Positions 1 to 8,135 of a stretch of 64,000 nt of DNA are shown here, one piece after another. Below the pieces are notes generated by a model. That model saw only the letters and a list, made by a program, of their open reading frames with translations. It was not told the origin of the DNA and ran no database searches. The DNA is from JAEZAA01 sp964514485 (GTDB taxonomy: Bacteria; Pseudomonadota; Gammaproteobacteria; Pseudomonadales; Oleiphilaceae). The number at the start of each line of letters is the position of its first letter. Position 1 is the stretch's first letter. The stretch is taken from NCBI GenBank assembly GCA_964514485.1, contig CAZEWG010000001.1:1-64000 (forward strand). Direction: 5' to 3'. The position numbers and the translations under genes were made by a program.

Positions 1-167
1 TGAAGACGGCGTTCTTCATCATGTTGTTCATCCTGTTGCGGGCCACCCTGCCCCGGCCCCGCTACGACCAGATGATGGCGGCGGGCTGGAAAGTCTGCCT
101 GCCCCTGACACTCATCAACCTGCTGGTCACCGGGGCGGTGGTCCTGATGCGATCGCCAGCGGGTTAA
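1..167 (+). CDS. nuoH: NADH-quinone oxidoreductase subunit H, C-terminal end (partial)
   Basis: Only the last ~55 codons are present; the gene runs in from upstream of the window. The visible tail reads KTAFFIMLFILLRATLPRPR, then a last membrane helix and a stop at 165-167. NuoH is the membrane subunit of complex I at the junction with the peripheral arm, near the quinone site. The motif of hydrophobic helix followed by RATLPRPRYDQ is characteristic of the NuoH/ND1 C-terminus. It is followed 10 bases later by nuoI, as in other nuo operons. Confidence 0.93.
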   Translation, partial: KTAFFIMLFILLRATLPRPRYDQMMAAGWKVCLPLTLINLLVTGAVVLMRSPAG

Positions 168-177
168 GGAGGGCCTG

Positions 178-714
178 ATGATCAATGCGTTGAAAGGGAT
201 CTGGAGCCAGCTGCGCAGCCTGCTGATGGTGTTCTCCCACGCCTTTCGGCCCCGCAGCACCATCCAGTATCCGGAGCAGCCGGTGCCGGTGCCGTCCCGC
301 TATCGGGGGCGCATCGTGCTGACCCGCGATCCAGATGGGGAAGAGCGTTGTGTTGCCTGCAACCTCTGCGCGGTGGCCTGTCCGGTGGACTGTATCGCGC
401 TGCAGAAGGCGGAGACCGAAGATGGTCGCTGGTATCCGGAATTTTTCCGGATCAATTTCTCCCGCTGCATTTTCTGCGGCATGTGCGAGGAGGCCTGCCC
501 GACCAATGCGATTCAGCTCACACCGGATTTCGAAATGTGCGAATACGACCGCCAGCAACTGGTGTATGAGAAGGAAGACCTGCTGATCGCCGGCACCGGC
601 AAGTACCACGATTACAATTTCTACCGGGTGGCGGGTCTGGCCATTGCCGGCAAGCCCAAGGGAGCGGCCCAAAACGAAGCGCAACCGATCGACGTCAAGA
701 CACTGCTGCCCTAA
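178..714 (+). CDS. nuoI: NADH-quinone oxidoreductase subunit I
   Basis: 178-residue ferredoxin-like subunit of complex I that carries electrons through clusters N6a and N6b toward quinone at the membrane face. Two complete 4Fe-4S motifs are visible: Cys58, 61, 64, 68 (CVACNLCAVAC) and Cys97, 100, 103, 107 (CIFCGMCEEAC). The ATG at 178 has a strong Shine-Dalgarno (AAGGAGG at 166-172), which overlaps the nuoH stop. Length matches the family (about 180). Part of the nuoH-N transcription unit. Confidence 0.97.
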   Translation: MINALKGIWSQLRSLLMVFSHAFRPRSTIQYPEQPVPVPSRYRGRIVLTRDPDGEERCVACNLCAVACPVDCIALQKAETEDGRWYPEFFRINFSRCIFCGMCEEACPTNAIQLTPDFEMCEYDRQQLVYEKEDLLIAGTGKYHDYNFYRVAGLAIAGKPKGAAQNEAQPIDVKTLLP

Positions 715-730
715 TTCGGAAGAGGAAGAC

Positions 731-1231
731 ATGGAATACGCCTTCTACATCTCTGCCGCCATCGCCGTACTGGCCACCCTGAGGGTTGTCACCAACGACA
801 ATCCGGTACATGCCTTGCTGTATCTGATTGTTTCCTTGCTGGCGGTCGCCGCCATTTACTTCACCCTGGGTGCGCCCTTTGCCGGCGTGCTGGAAATCAT
901 TGTCTACGCCGGTGCCATCATGGTGCTGTTCGTGTTCGTGGTGATGATGCTTAACCTGGGCGACCGTACCATTTTGCAGGAGCATCAACTAATCAACCCG
1001 CGCGCCTGGATTGGCCCCTCGGTGCTGGCGTTTCTGCTGTTCATCCAGCTCTGTTACGTGCTGTTTATCGGTGAGCAACAACCGGCGGGACAGGTCACCG
1101 TCGACACCAAACAGGTGGGCATTGCGCTGTATGGCCCCTATCTGCTGGCGGTGGAACTGGCCTCCATGCTGTTGCTGGCGGCATTGGTCGCGGCCTATCA
1201 CCTGGGACGCCAGGACGAACCCGAGGCCTGA
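731..1231 (+). CDS. nuoJ: NADH-quinone oxidoreductase subunit J
   Basis: 166-residue, five-helix membrane subunit of the proton-pumping arm of complex I. The frame is open further upstream (to 644), but the ATG at 731 is preceded by AGAGGAAG and gives a protein beginning MEYAFYISAAIAV, like other NuoJ. The conserved stretch DNPVHALLYLIVSLL and the helix GVLEIIVYAGAIMVLFVFVV, which carries the pi-bulge helix region of NuoJ/ND6, are present. It sits 16 bases after nuoI and 34 bases before nuoK. Confidence 0.96.
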   Translation: MEYAFYISAAIAVLATLRVVTNDNPVHALLYLIVSLLAVAAIYFTLGAPFAGVLEIIVYAGAIMVLFVFVVMMLNLGDRTILQEHQLINPRAWIGPSVLAFLLFIQLCYVLFIGEQQPAGQVTVDTKQVGIALYGPYLLAVELASMLLLAALVAAYHLGRQDEPEA

Positions 1232-1265
1232 CCGCCTCCGACAAGGATAACGACAGGAGGTCAAG

Positions 1266-1574
1266 ATGACAGGGATTCCCATGGAGCACGGCCTCGCCCT
1301 GGCCGGCCTTCTGTTCGCCATTGGCCTCATGGGCCTGATGGTGCGACGCACCCTGCTGTACGTACTCATGTGCCTGGAAATCATGCTCAACGCTTCGGCT
1401 CTGGCCTTTGTGGTGGCGGGGAGCCGCTGGGCGCAACCGGATGGGCAGATCATGTTTATCCTGGTGCTGACCCTGGCGGCGTCGGAAGCGGCGATCGGGC
1501 TGGCCTTCGTGTTCCAGATCCACCGCCGCTACCAGAGCCTGGATACGGACAACGCGAGCGAGATGCGCGGATGA
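1266..1574 (+). CDS. nuoK: NADH-quinone oxidoreductase subunit K
   Basis: 102-residue, three-helix antiporter-like subunit of complex I. The segments LYVLMCLEIMLNASALAFVV and ASEAAIGLAFVFQIHRR carry the two conserved membrane glutamates (LE in helix 2, SEAAIG in helix 3) needed for proton translocation in NuoK/ND4L. The ATG at 1266 follows AGGAGG at 1255-1260; an internal ATG (1281) is less well placed. The C-terminus (SEMRG) matches E. coli NuoK. The gene overlaps nuoL by four bases (ATGA, 1571-1574), indicating translational coupling. Confidence 0.96.
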   Translation: MTGIPMEHGLALAGLLFAIGLMGLMVRRTLLYVLMCLEIMLNASALAFVVAGSRWAQPDGQIMFILVLTLAASEAAIGLAFVFQIHRRYQSLDTDNASEMRG

Positions 1575-3187
1575 ACCTGCTCTTTCTCACCATTTTGTTT
1601 CCCCTGATCGGCTTTCTCCTGCTGGCGTTCTCCCGTGGCCGCCTGAAGGAAACCCAGGCCGCCATCATCGGTGTGGGATCAATAGGCCTGGCCGCCCTCA
1701 CCACCTTCTGGGTGACACTGGAGTTCCTCGGCCTCACCCCGGAACGGGCCTTCAGCCAGACACTCTGGACCTGGGTCGATACCGGGGGGTTCAACCCACA
1801 CTTCACCCTCTATCTCGATGGACTATCGCTGACCATGCTGGGCGTGGTCACCGGGGTCGGTTTCCTCATCCATCTGTTCGCCGCCTGGTACATGCGGGGC
1901 GAGGAAGGCTACGACCGCTTTTTCGCCTACATGAATCTATTTGTGGTCAGCATGCTCTGCCTAGTGCTGGCCGATAACCTGCTGTTTTTGTACTTCGGTT
2001 GGGAAGGCGTGGGCCTGTGCAGTTACCTGCTGATCGGTTTCTATTACCGCCACCCAGCCAACGGCGCGGCGGCCATGAAAGCCTTCGTGGTGACCCGGGT
2101 CGGCGACGTTTTCCTCGCCATCGGACTCTTTATTCTGTACCACGAACTGAACACCCTGAATATTCAGGAACTGCTGGTACGAGCACCCCAGGAATGGCAG
2201 AAAGGCTCGTTCGCCGTGACCGCTGCAACACTGATGCTGTTGGGCGGTGCGGTTGGCAAGTCGGCACAGTTACCGCTGCACACCTGGTTGGCGGATGCCA
2301 TGGCGGGCCCAACCCCGGTCTCGGCCCTGATCCATGCCACCACCATGGTCACCGCGGGCGTCTATCTCATCGCCCGCACCCATACGCTATTTCTGATGGC
2401 GCCCGAGGTGCTCACCCTGGTGGGCTGGGTGGGCGGCATCACGCTGTTGTTGGCGGGTTTCGCCGCCCTGGCCCAAACCGACATCAAGCGCATTCTCGCC
2501 TATTCCACCATGAGCCAGATCGGCTACATGTTTCTGGCGCTGGGCGCGGGAGCCTGGAGCGCTGCGGTGTTTCACCTGATGACTCACGCCTTCTTCAAAG
2601 CACTGCTATTCCTCGCGGCGGGGGCGGTGATTATCGCCTGNNNNNNNNNNNNNNNNNNNNNNNNNNNNNNNNNNNNNNNNNNNNNNNNNNNNNNNNNNNN
2701 NNNNNNNNNNNNNNNNNNNNNNNNNNNNNNNNNNNNNNNNTCCACCTTCGTCGGGGCCTGGATCCATCCTCCGCTGGCCGAGGTCTTGCCGGGCCCCGCG
2801 CTCTCCGAAGTAGAGCATGGTCCAGTGGGCTGGATTGCGACCGCCGTCAGCCTGTTGGGGATCGCCCTGGCGGCGGTTCTGTTTCTCGGTCCGCGCCAGC
2901 TGGGTTCGCGCTTGGTCGACAACCCGCCCGGGCGACTGCTACATGCCTGGTGGTACCACGCCTGGGGGTTTGACTGGCTGTACCGCTGGCTTTGGGTCCG
3001 GCCCTATCTGTTCCTGGTGGCGCTGCACCGGCGAGACTGGATTGACGCCAGCCTGGGCTTGGTGGCACGTCTGGCGGCGGTCTGCCACCGGGCCCTGAGC
3101 CTGACCCAAACCGGTCGGTTACGCTGGTACGTCACCAGCCTCACGATCGGCGCGGTGGCCATGCTGGCCACCCTGGTTTTCCTTTAA
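1571..3187 (+). CDS. nuoL: NADH-quinone oxidoreductase subunit L (interrupted by an assembly gap)
   Basis: Largest antiporter-like membrane subunit of complex I, with the long lateral helix at its C-terminus. Recognisable parts are the N-terminal helices, NLLFLYFGWEGVGLCSYLLI, GAVGKSAQLPLHTWLADAM and the end HAWGFDWLYRW...TGRLRWYVTSL. A run of 100 N (2641-2740) replaces the segment between VIIA and STFVGAW. In E. coli NuoL (613 aa) about 107 residues separate the matching points, so the true gap should be near 320 bp, not 100. Known residues total about 504. The start overlaps the nuoK stop. The frame happens to stay open across the N run, but the distance is a placeholder. Confidence 0.95.
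   Translation: MNLLFLTILFPLIGFLLLAFSRGRLKETQAAIIGVGSIGLAALTTFWVTLEFLGLTPERAFSQTLWTWVDTGGFNPHFTLYLDGLSLTMLGVVTGVGFLIHLFAAWYMRGEEGYDRFFAYMNLFVVSMLCLVLADNLLFLYFGWEGVGLCSYLLIGFYYRHPANGAAAMKAFVVTRVGDVFLAIGLFILYHELNTLNIQELLVRAPQEWQKGSFAVTAATLMLLGGAVGKSAQLPLHTWLADAMAGPTPVSALIHATTMVTAGVYLIARTHTLFLMAPEVLTLVGWVGGITLLLAGFAALAQTDIKRILAYSTMSQIGYMFLALGAGAWSAAVFHLMTHAFFKALLFLAAGAVIIAXXXXXXXXXXXXXXXXXXXXXXXXXXXXXXXXXXSTFVGAWIHPPLAEVLPGPALSEVEHGPVGWIATAVSLLGIALAAVLFLGPRQLGSRLVDNPPGRLLHAWWYHAWGFDWLYRWLWVRPYLFLVALHRRDWIDASLGLVARLAAVCHRALSLTQTGRLRWYVTSLTIGAVAMLATLVFL
2641..2740. other. Scaffold gap (100 N) inside nuoL
   Basis: Exactly 100 N, the usual placeholder for an unknown distance. The flanks share no overlap. 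Comparison with E. coli NuoL suggests about 320 bp of coding sequence are missing here. Confidence 0.98.
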
Positions 3188-3209
3188 CCGTGCAAGGAGC
3201 TGCGCGTTC

Positions 3210-4739
3210 ATGATCCTCGTCTGGCTGATACTGATCCCCTTTCTGGGCGGGCTACTGTGCTGGCAGGCAGAGCGCGTCGGCACCCGCACGCCGCGCTGGA
3301 TCGCCCTGGCCGCCATGGGGCTGGTGCTGGCCCTGTCCCTGTGGCTCTGGTGGCAGGGCGACTATCGCGGATCAACCCCCACCACCGCCACACCCGACTG
3401 GCAAGTGGAGTTCATGGTTCCCTGGGTCGAGCGCTTTGGCATCCAGTTTCATCTGGCCCTGGATGGCCTCTCCCTGCTGATGGTGATGTTGGCCGGCCTG
3501 CTGGGCGTGGTGGCGGTGCTCTGCTCCTGGCGGGAAATCCAGAACAATATCGGCTTCTTTCACCTCAACCTGCTGTGGATCCTGGCGGGCGTGGTGGGCG
3601 TGTTCCTGGCCCTGGACCTGTTCCTGTTCTTCGTGTTCTGGGAAGTGATGCTGGTGCCCATGTATTTCCTGATCGCGCTCTGGGGCCACAGCGCCTCGCC
3701 GTTCAAAACCCGCATCAATGCCGCCACCAAGTTCTTCATCTACACCCAGGCCAGCGGGCTGATCATGCTGATCGCCATTCTCGCCCTGGTGTATACCCAT
3801 TACAGCTCCAGCGGCCAGATCACCTTCAGCTACGAAGCCCTGCTGCACACCCCCATGGCGCCCGAGGTGGAATACATGATCATGCTGGGCTTCTTCGCCG
3901 CCTTCGCGGTCAAGATGCCCCTGGTGCCCCTCCACTCCTGGCTGCCGGATGCCCACGCCCAGGCACCCACCGCCGGCAGTGTCGACTTGGCAGGTATTCT
4001 GCTGAAAACCGCCGCCTACGGCCTGTTGCGGTTTGCCCTGCCACTGTTTCCCAATGCCTCCCAGGAGTTCGCCCCCATCGCCATGGGCCTGGGCCTGCTC
4101 GGCATTGTGTACGGCTCGATCCTGGCGATGGCCCAGCACGACATCAAGCGCCTGGTGGCCTACACCAGTATTGCCCACATGGGCTTCATGATCATCGGCA
4201 TCTATTCCGGTCAACTGCTGGCCCTGCAAGGGGTGGCAGTGCAGATGGTGGCTCATGGCCTGTCGGCAGCGGCACTCTTCATCCTGTGCGGCCAACTCTA
4301 TGAACGGCTCCATACCCGGGACCTGCGCAAGATGGGGGGGCTTTGGTCGCGGCTCAATTATGTACCGGGGGTCAGCCTGTTCTTTGCCGCCGCGACCCTC
4401 GGCATGCCGGGCACCGGCAACTTTGTCGGTGAGTTCCTGATTCTGCTGGGCGCCTTCCAGGTGGTGCCGGTCATCACCGTAATCGCCAGCTTCGGCCTGG
4501 TGCTGGCCGCCATCTATGCGCTGACCCTGATGCAACGCGCCTACTATGGTCCAGCCGCCGACCCGGCGCCCCTGGCCCGGGTCAACGGCCGGGAAATTGG
4601 CCTGCTAATGAGCCTGCTGGTTCTGCAACTGGCGCTGGGGCTGTACCCCCAGCCCGTACTCGATACCTCGGAGTCCACCATGGCCAGCGTACGCCAGAGT
4701 TATGCTCCCGCTCCACCCTTGGCCCTGAACACGGATTAG
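3210..4739 (+). CDS. nuoM: NADH-quinone oxidoreductase subunit M
   Basis: 509-residue antiporter-like subunit of complex I with about 14 membrane helices. Diagnostic motifs include FFVFWEVMLVPMYFLIALWG (the conserved helix-5 glutamate), KMPLVPLHSWLPDAHAQAPTAGS (helix-7 lysine and the HSWLPDAH signature) and AQHDIKRLVAYTSIAHMGF. Length matches E. coli NuoM (509). Start ATG at 3210 with AAGGAGC upstream at 3194-3200. It is followed after 7 bases by nuoN. Confidence 0.97.
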   Translation: MILVWLILIPFLGGLLCWQAERVGTRTPRWIALAAMGLVLALSLWLWWQGDYRGSTPTTATPDWQVEFMVPWVERFGIQFHLALDGLSLLMVMLAGLLGVVAVLCSWREIQNNIGFFHLNLLWILAGVVGVFLALDLFLFFVFWEVMLVPMYFLIALWGHSASPFKTRINAATKFFIYTQASGLIMLIAILALVYTHYSSSGQITFSYEALLHTPMAPEVEYMIMLGFFAAFAVKMPLVPLHSWLPDAHAQAPTAGSVDLAGILLKTAAYGLLRFALPLFPNASQEFAPIAMGLGLLGIVYGSILAMAQHDIKRLVAYTSIAHMGFMIIGIYSGQLLALQGVAVQMVAHGLSAAALFILCGQLYERLHTRDLRKMGGLWSRLNYVPGVSLFFAAATLGMPGTGNFVGEFLILLGAFQVVPVITVIASFGLVLAAIYALTLMQRAYYGPAADPAPLARVNGREIGLLMSLLVLQLALGLYPQPVLDTSESTMASVRQSYAPAPPLALNTD

Positions 4740-4746
4740 AAACGGC

Positions 4747-6204
4747 ATGGAACTGACCCCGCAACATCTGATTGCCATCTTACCGCTGATCCTGACCGGC
4801 GCCACCGCGATTCTGGTGATGGTCTCGATCGCGGTGTCCCGCAATCACACCCGCAGTTCCTGGATCTGCATCCTCGGGCTGAACCTGGCCCTGGTTTCGA
4901 TCCTGCTGCCGGCGGGGCAACCGCCCATGGAGGTTACGCCGCTGTTGCTCATCGATGGCTATGCCTGCTTCTATACCGCGCTGGTGCTGATCGCCACACT
5001 GGCCTGCACGACCCTCTGCCGGCCCTACATCAAAGGCTATGAGCGCAACCAGGATGAGATTTACCTGCTGCTAAGCCTCTCCGCCACCGGCGCCATCGTG
5101 CTGGTGTCCAGCCAGCATCTTGCGGCGTTCTTCATTGGTCTGGAGCTGCTTTCCGTGCCTTTGTTCGGCATGGTGGCGTACCGGTTTGAGTTACGTCCTT
5201 CGCTGGAGGCGGGACTGAAGTACCTGGTGCTGTCGGCCGCCGCGTCTTCCTTCCTGTTGTTCGGCATGGCCCTGCTCTACGCTGAATCCGGCACGCTCAT
5301 ATTCGCAACGCTTGGCGCCCAACTGGCACCAGGCCAACTGGATAACCCGGTGATTCTCACCGGTGTTCTGATGATGATGGTGGGCATCGGTTTCAAGTTG
5401 TCCCTGGTTCCCTTCCACCTCTGGACACCGGACGTGTATGAGGGCGCGCCGGCCCCCATTGGCGCCTTTCTGGCCACCACCAGCAAGATTGCGGTGTTCG
5501 CGGTGCTAATGCGGTTCTTCATGACCGTGCCCGCCACCACCAGCACCTGGCTGCATGAGTTACTGGCAGTGCTCGCGGTGCTGTCGATCCTGGGCGGCAA
5601 TCTGCTGGCCCTGCTGCAGAGCAATCTCAAACGGCTGCTGGCCTACTCCTCCATAGCCCATTTCGGCTACCTGCTGGTGGCCGTGGTGGCCAGCCGGAAC
5701 TTTGCCATTGAAGCGGTCGGGGTTTATCTGCTCACCTACACCATCACCACGCTGGGCGCCTTCGGCGTTATTGCCCTGATGTCCAGCCCCTGCAAGGGAC
5801 GCGATGCCGACGCCCTGTTCGAGTACCGCGGCCTGTTCTGGAAGCGTCCCTACCTGACCGCGGTGCTCACCTTGATGATGCTCTCTTTGGCGGGCATCCC
5901 GCTGACCGCCGGCTTTGTCGGCAAGTTCTACGTGTTCGCGGTCGGTGTCGAAAGTAACCTTTGGTGGCTGTTGGGCACGGTGGTGGTGGGGAGCGCCATC
6001 GGCATCTTCTATTACCTACGAGTGGTCGTCACCCTGTACCTGGCATCCCCCGGCATGCGCCGCCATGACGCGCCCCTGGACTGGGCCCAGGGTGTGGGGG
6101 GCATCATGGTGTTACTGCTCGGCGCGCTGATGCTGTTGCTGGGGGTGTACCCACAGCCTGCGCTGGAGATTATCCGGCTGGCGGGAATGGCACTGCCCTA
6201 TTAA
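4747..6204 (+). CDS. nuoN: NADH-quinone oxidoreductase subunit N
   Basis: 485-residue antiporter-like subunit and last gene of the nuo operon. Motifs: FFIGLELLSVPLFGMVAY, KLSLVPFHLWTPDVYEGAPAPIGAFLA (the NuoN/ND2 lysine and PDVYEG signature) and NLKRLLAYSSIAHFGYLLV. Length equals E. coli NuoN (485). Its ATG follows the nuoM stop by 7 bases without a clear separate Shine-Dalgarno, so translation is probably coupled. A bidirectional hairpin terminator follows at 6256-6279. Confidence 0.97.
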   Translation: MELTPQHLIAILPLILTGATAILVMVSIAVSRNHTRSSWICILGLNLALVSILLPAGQPPMEVTPLLLIDGYACFYTALVLIATLACTTLCRPYIKGYERNQDEIYLLLSLSATGAIVLVSSQHLAAFFIGLELLSVPLFGMVAYRFELRPSLEAGLKYLVLSAAASSFLLFGMALLYAESGTLIFATLGAQLAPGQLDNPVILTGVLMMMVGIGFKLSLVPFHLWTPDVYEGAPAPIGAFLATTSKIAVFAVLMRFFMTVPATTSTWLHELLAVLAVLSILGGNLLALLQSNLKRLLAYSSIAHFGYLLVAVVASRNFAIEAVGVYLLTYTITTLGAFGVIALMSSPCKGRDADALFEYRGLFWKRPYLTAVLTLMMLSLAGIPLTAGFVGKFYVFAVGVESNLWWLLGTVVVGSAIGIFYYLRVVVTLYLASPGMRRHDAPLDWAQGVGGIMVLLLGALMLLLGVYPQPALEIIRLAGMALPY

Positions 6205-6255
6205 CCAGGGCAAGCCTCTCGGATGGCACCGCTTCCACCCGGAAAGAGGCAAAAC

Positions 6256-6279
6256 CAAAGAGGCCTCGCGGCCCCTTTG
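6256..6279. terminator. Bidirectional hairpin between convergent nuoN and ybiT
   Basis: Ten-base stem with one mismatch (arms 6256-6265 and 6270-6279, loop TCGC). It lies in the 91-base space between two convergent genes. T-rich tracts on both sides are short, so efficiency is uncertain. Confidence 0.55.
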
Positions 6280-6295
6280 ACATCCGGGTTTTCCA

Positions 6296-7894
6296 TCAGG
6301 CCGCGTGAACGCCCTGGCTGCGGAGATAGTCTTCATAGGTGCCGCTGAAATCCACCACGCCATTCGGTGTCAGGTCAAGAATCCGGGTGGCCAGGGACGA
6401 GACAAACTCCCGGTCATGGCTGACGAAAATCAGGGTGCCGGGATAGTTCTCCAGCGCCAGGTTCAAGGCTTCAATGGACTCCATGTCCAGGTGGTTGGTG
6501 GGCTCGTCCATCAGGATCACATTGGGTTTCTGCAGCATCAGCTTGCCGAAGAGCATCCGCCCCTGCTCACCCCCGGAGATAATCTTCACGGATTTTTTAA
6601 TTTCATCCTGGGAAAACAGCAAACGCCCCAGGGTGGCACGAATAACCTGCTCATCGGCGCCTTCCGGACGCCACTGGTTCATCCACTCAAACAGTGTCAG
6701 GTCTTCGGCAAAGTCCGCGGAATGGTCTTGGGCGAAATAACCGATATTGCAGTTCTCCGACCATTTCACCTCACCGGCATCGGCCGCCATATCGCCAAAC
6801 AGGCAACGTAGCAGGGTCGTTTTACCGGCCCCGTTCGGACCAATAATGGCAATACGTTCGCCCACTTCCGTCATCAGGTTCAGGTTGCGAAACAGGGGCT
6901 TGTTTTCAAAGCCCTTAGCGAGCCCTTTCACTTCCAGTGCCAGACGATAGAGCTTTTTGTCCTGCTCAAAGCGGATATAGGGGCTGACCCGGCTGGAGGC
7001 TTTGACTTCCGCCAGTTGGATCTTGTCGATCTGCCGGGCCCGGGATGTGGCCTGCTTGGCTTTGGAGGCATTGGCCGAGAAACGGCTGACAAACGCCTGC
7101 AGCTCGGCAATCTGGGCTTCCTTACGGGCGTTGTCGGCCAGCAACTGCTCTCGGGCCAACGTCGCCGCCGTCATGTACTGGTCGTAGTTACCGGGGTACA
7201 GTCGCAACTCGCCATAATCCAGGTCGGCCATATGGGTGCAGACACTGTTCAGGAAGTGACGGTCGTGGGAGATGATCACCATGGTGGAATTCCGGGACTT
7301 CAGGATCTCTTCCAGCCAGCGGATGGTGTTGATATCCAGGTTGTTGGTGGGCTCATCGAGCAGCAGGATATCGGGATCGGCAAACAACGCCTGGGCCAGC
7401 AGCACCCGCAGCTTCCAGCCAGGGGCCACTTCACTCATGGGGCCATAATGCTGCTCGATGGGAATCTCCAGCCCCATCAGCAAGTCACCGGCGCGGGACT
7501 CGGCGGTGTAACCGTCCATCTCGGCAAACAGACCTTCCAGTTCCGCCGCTCTCATGCCGTCTTCTTCGCTCATTTCCGGCTGGGCATAAATGCGGTCCCG
7601 CTCCTCCTTCACCTGCCAGAGTTCCTGGTGCCCCATGATCACCGTGTCCATCACCGTGAACTTCTCAAAGGCGAACTGGTCCTGGCGCAGCTTGCCCAAA
7701 CGCTTGCCGGGCTCAATGGCGACATTGCCGGAGGTAGGAGCCAGATCACCTCCAAGGATTTTCATAAAGGTGGACTTACCGCAACCATTGGCGCCAATCA
7801 GGCCGTAACGGTTGCCGTCAGCAAACTTGACTGACACGTTTTCAAACAGAGGCTTGGCCCCAAACTGCATGGTGATATTGGCGGTAGAAATCAA
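6296..7894 (-). CDS. ybiT: ABC-F family ATPase, YbiT type
   Basis: Soluble protein with two fused ABC ATPase domains and no membrane segments, of the ABC-F family that acts on the ribosome (E-site/translation factor group). Both Walker A motifs (GANGCGKST, GPNGAGKTT), the ABC signatures and Walker B/D-loops (LLLDEPTNNLD, LMDEPTNHLD) are intact. The inter-domain linker FVSRFSANASKAKQATSRAR is like E. coli YbiT almost residue for residue. Start: the frame is open to an ATG at 7960, but homologues begin just before NITMQFG, so the TTG at 7894 (532 aa, against 530 for E. coli YbiT) is preferred; it lacks a good Shine-Dalgarno. Not associated with an antibiotic-resistance context. Confidence 0.93.
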   Translation of the reverse strand: MISTANITMQFGAKPLFENVSVKFADGNRYGLIGANGCGKSTFMKILGGDLAPTSGNVAIEPGKRLGKLRQDQFAFEKFTVMDTVIMGHQELWQVKEERDRIYAQPEMSEEDGMRAAELEGLFAEMDGYTAESRAGDLLMGLEIPIEQHYGPMSEVAPGWKLRVLLAQALFADPDILLLDEPTNNLDINTIRWLEEILKSRNSTMVIISHDRHFLNSVCTHMADLDYGELRLYPGNYDQYMTAATLAREQLLADNARKEAQIAELQAFVSRFSANASKAKQATSRARQIDKIQLAEVKASSRVSPYIRFEQDKKLYRLALEVKGLAKGFENKPLFRNLNLMTEVGERIAIIGPNGAGKTTLLRCLFGDMAADAGEVKWSENCNIGYFAQDHSADFAEDLTLFEWMNQWRPEGADEQVIRATLGRLLFSQDEIKKSVKIISGGEQGRMLFGKLMLQKPNVILMDEPTNHLDMESIEALNLALENYPGTLIFVSHDREFVSSLATRILDLTPNGVVDFSGTYEDYLRSQGVHAA

Positions 7895-8054
7895 AGTGAG
7901 GTACCGAAATAGAAATGAAAAAATGCGGTGGCTGAAAATGCAAGGCGCGCATTCTCTCATAAAACCGGTTAAATTCCTCGCACCATCAAAACAACCAGGC
8001 CCACCGCCGATGAGCCGAAAACCATCAATCGGACTGGCCGGCCACTGACCTTGG

Positions 8055-8076
8055 CGCCTGACAGGTTCGTCAGGCG
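8055..8076. promoter_or_regulatory. Perfect 8-bp inverted repeat upstream of the PhaC-like gene
   Basis: CGCCTGAC / GTCAGGCG arms (8055-8062 and 8069-8076) around a 6-base loop. It lies 60 bases before the 8136 start and just upstream of a TATAGT (8103-8108) that could be a -10 box, although no good -35 is visible. It could be an operator or a terminator remnant. Confidence 0.4.
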
Positions 8077-8135
8077 GTCAATGTTTTCAGCACTGGAGCT
8101 TTTATAGTGTGGGCAGTTGATCAGGAGCTTGTACC

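Noticed and set aside
3372..4535. 387-codon open frame on the minus strand
   Set aside because: Lies entirely antisense to nuoM, His/Gln-rich composition typical of the reverse of membrane-protein codons in high-GC DNA, and no recognisable domain.
7016..7834. 272-codon open frame on the plus strand
   Set aside because: Antisense to ybiT, with no homology pattern or ribosome site.
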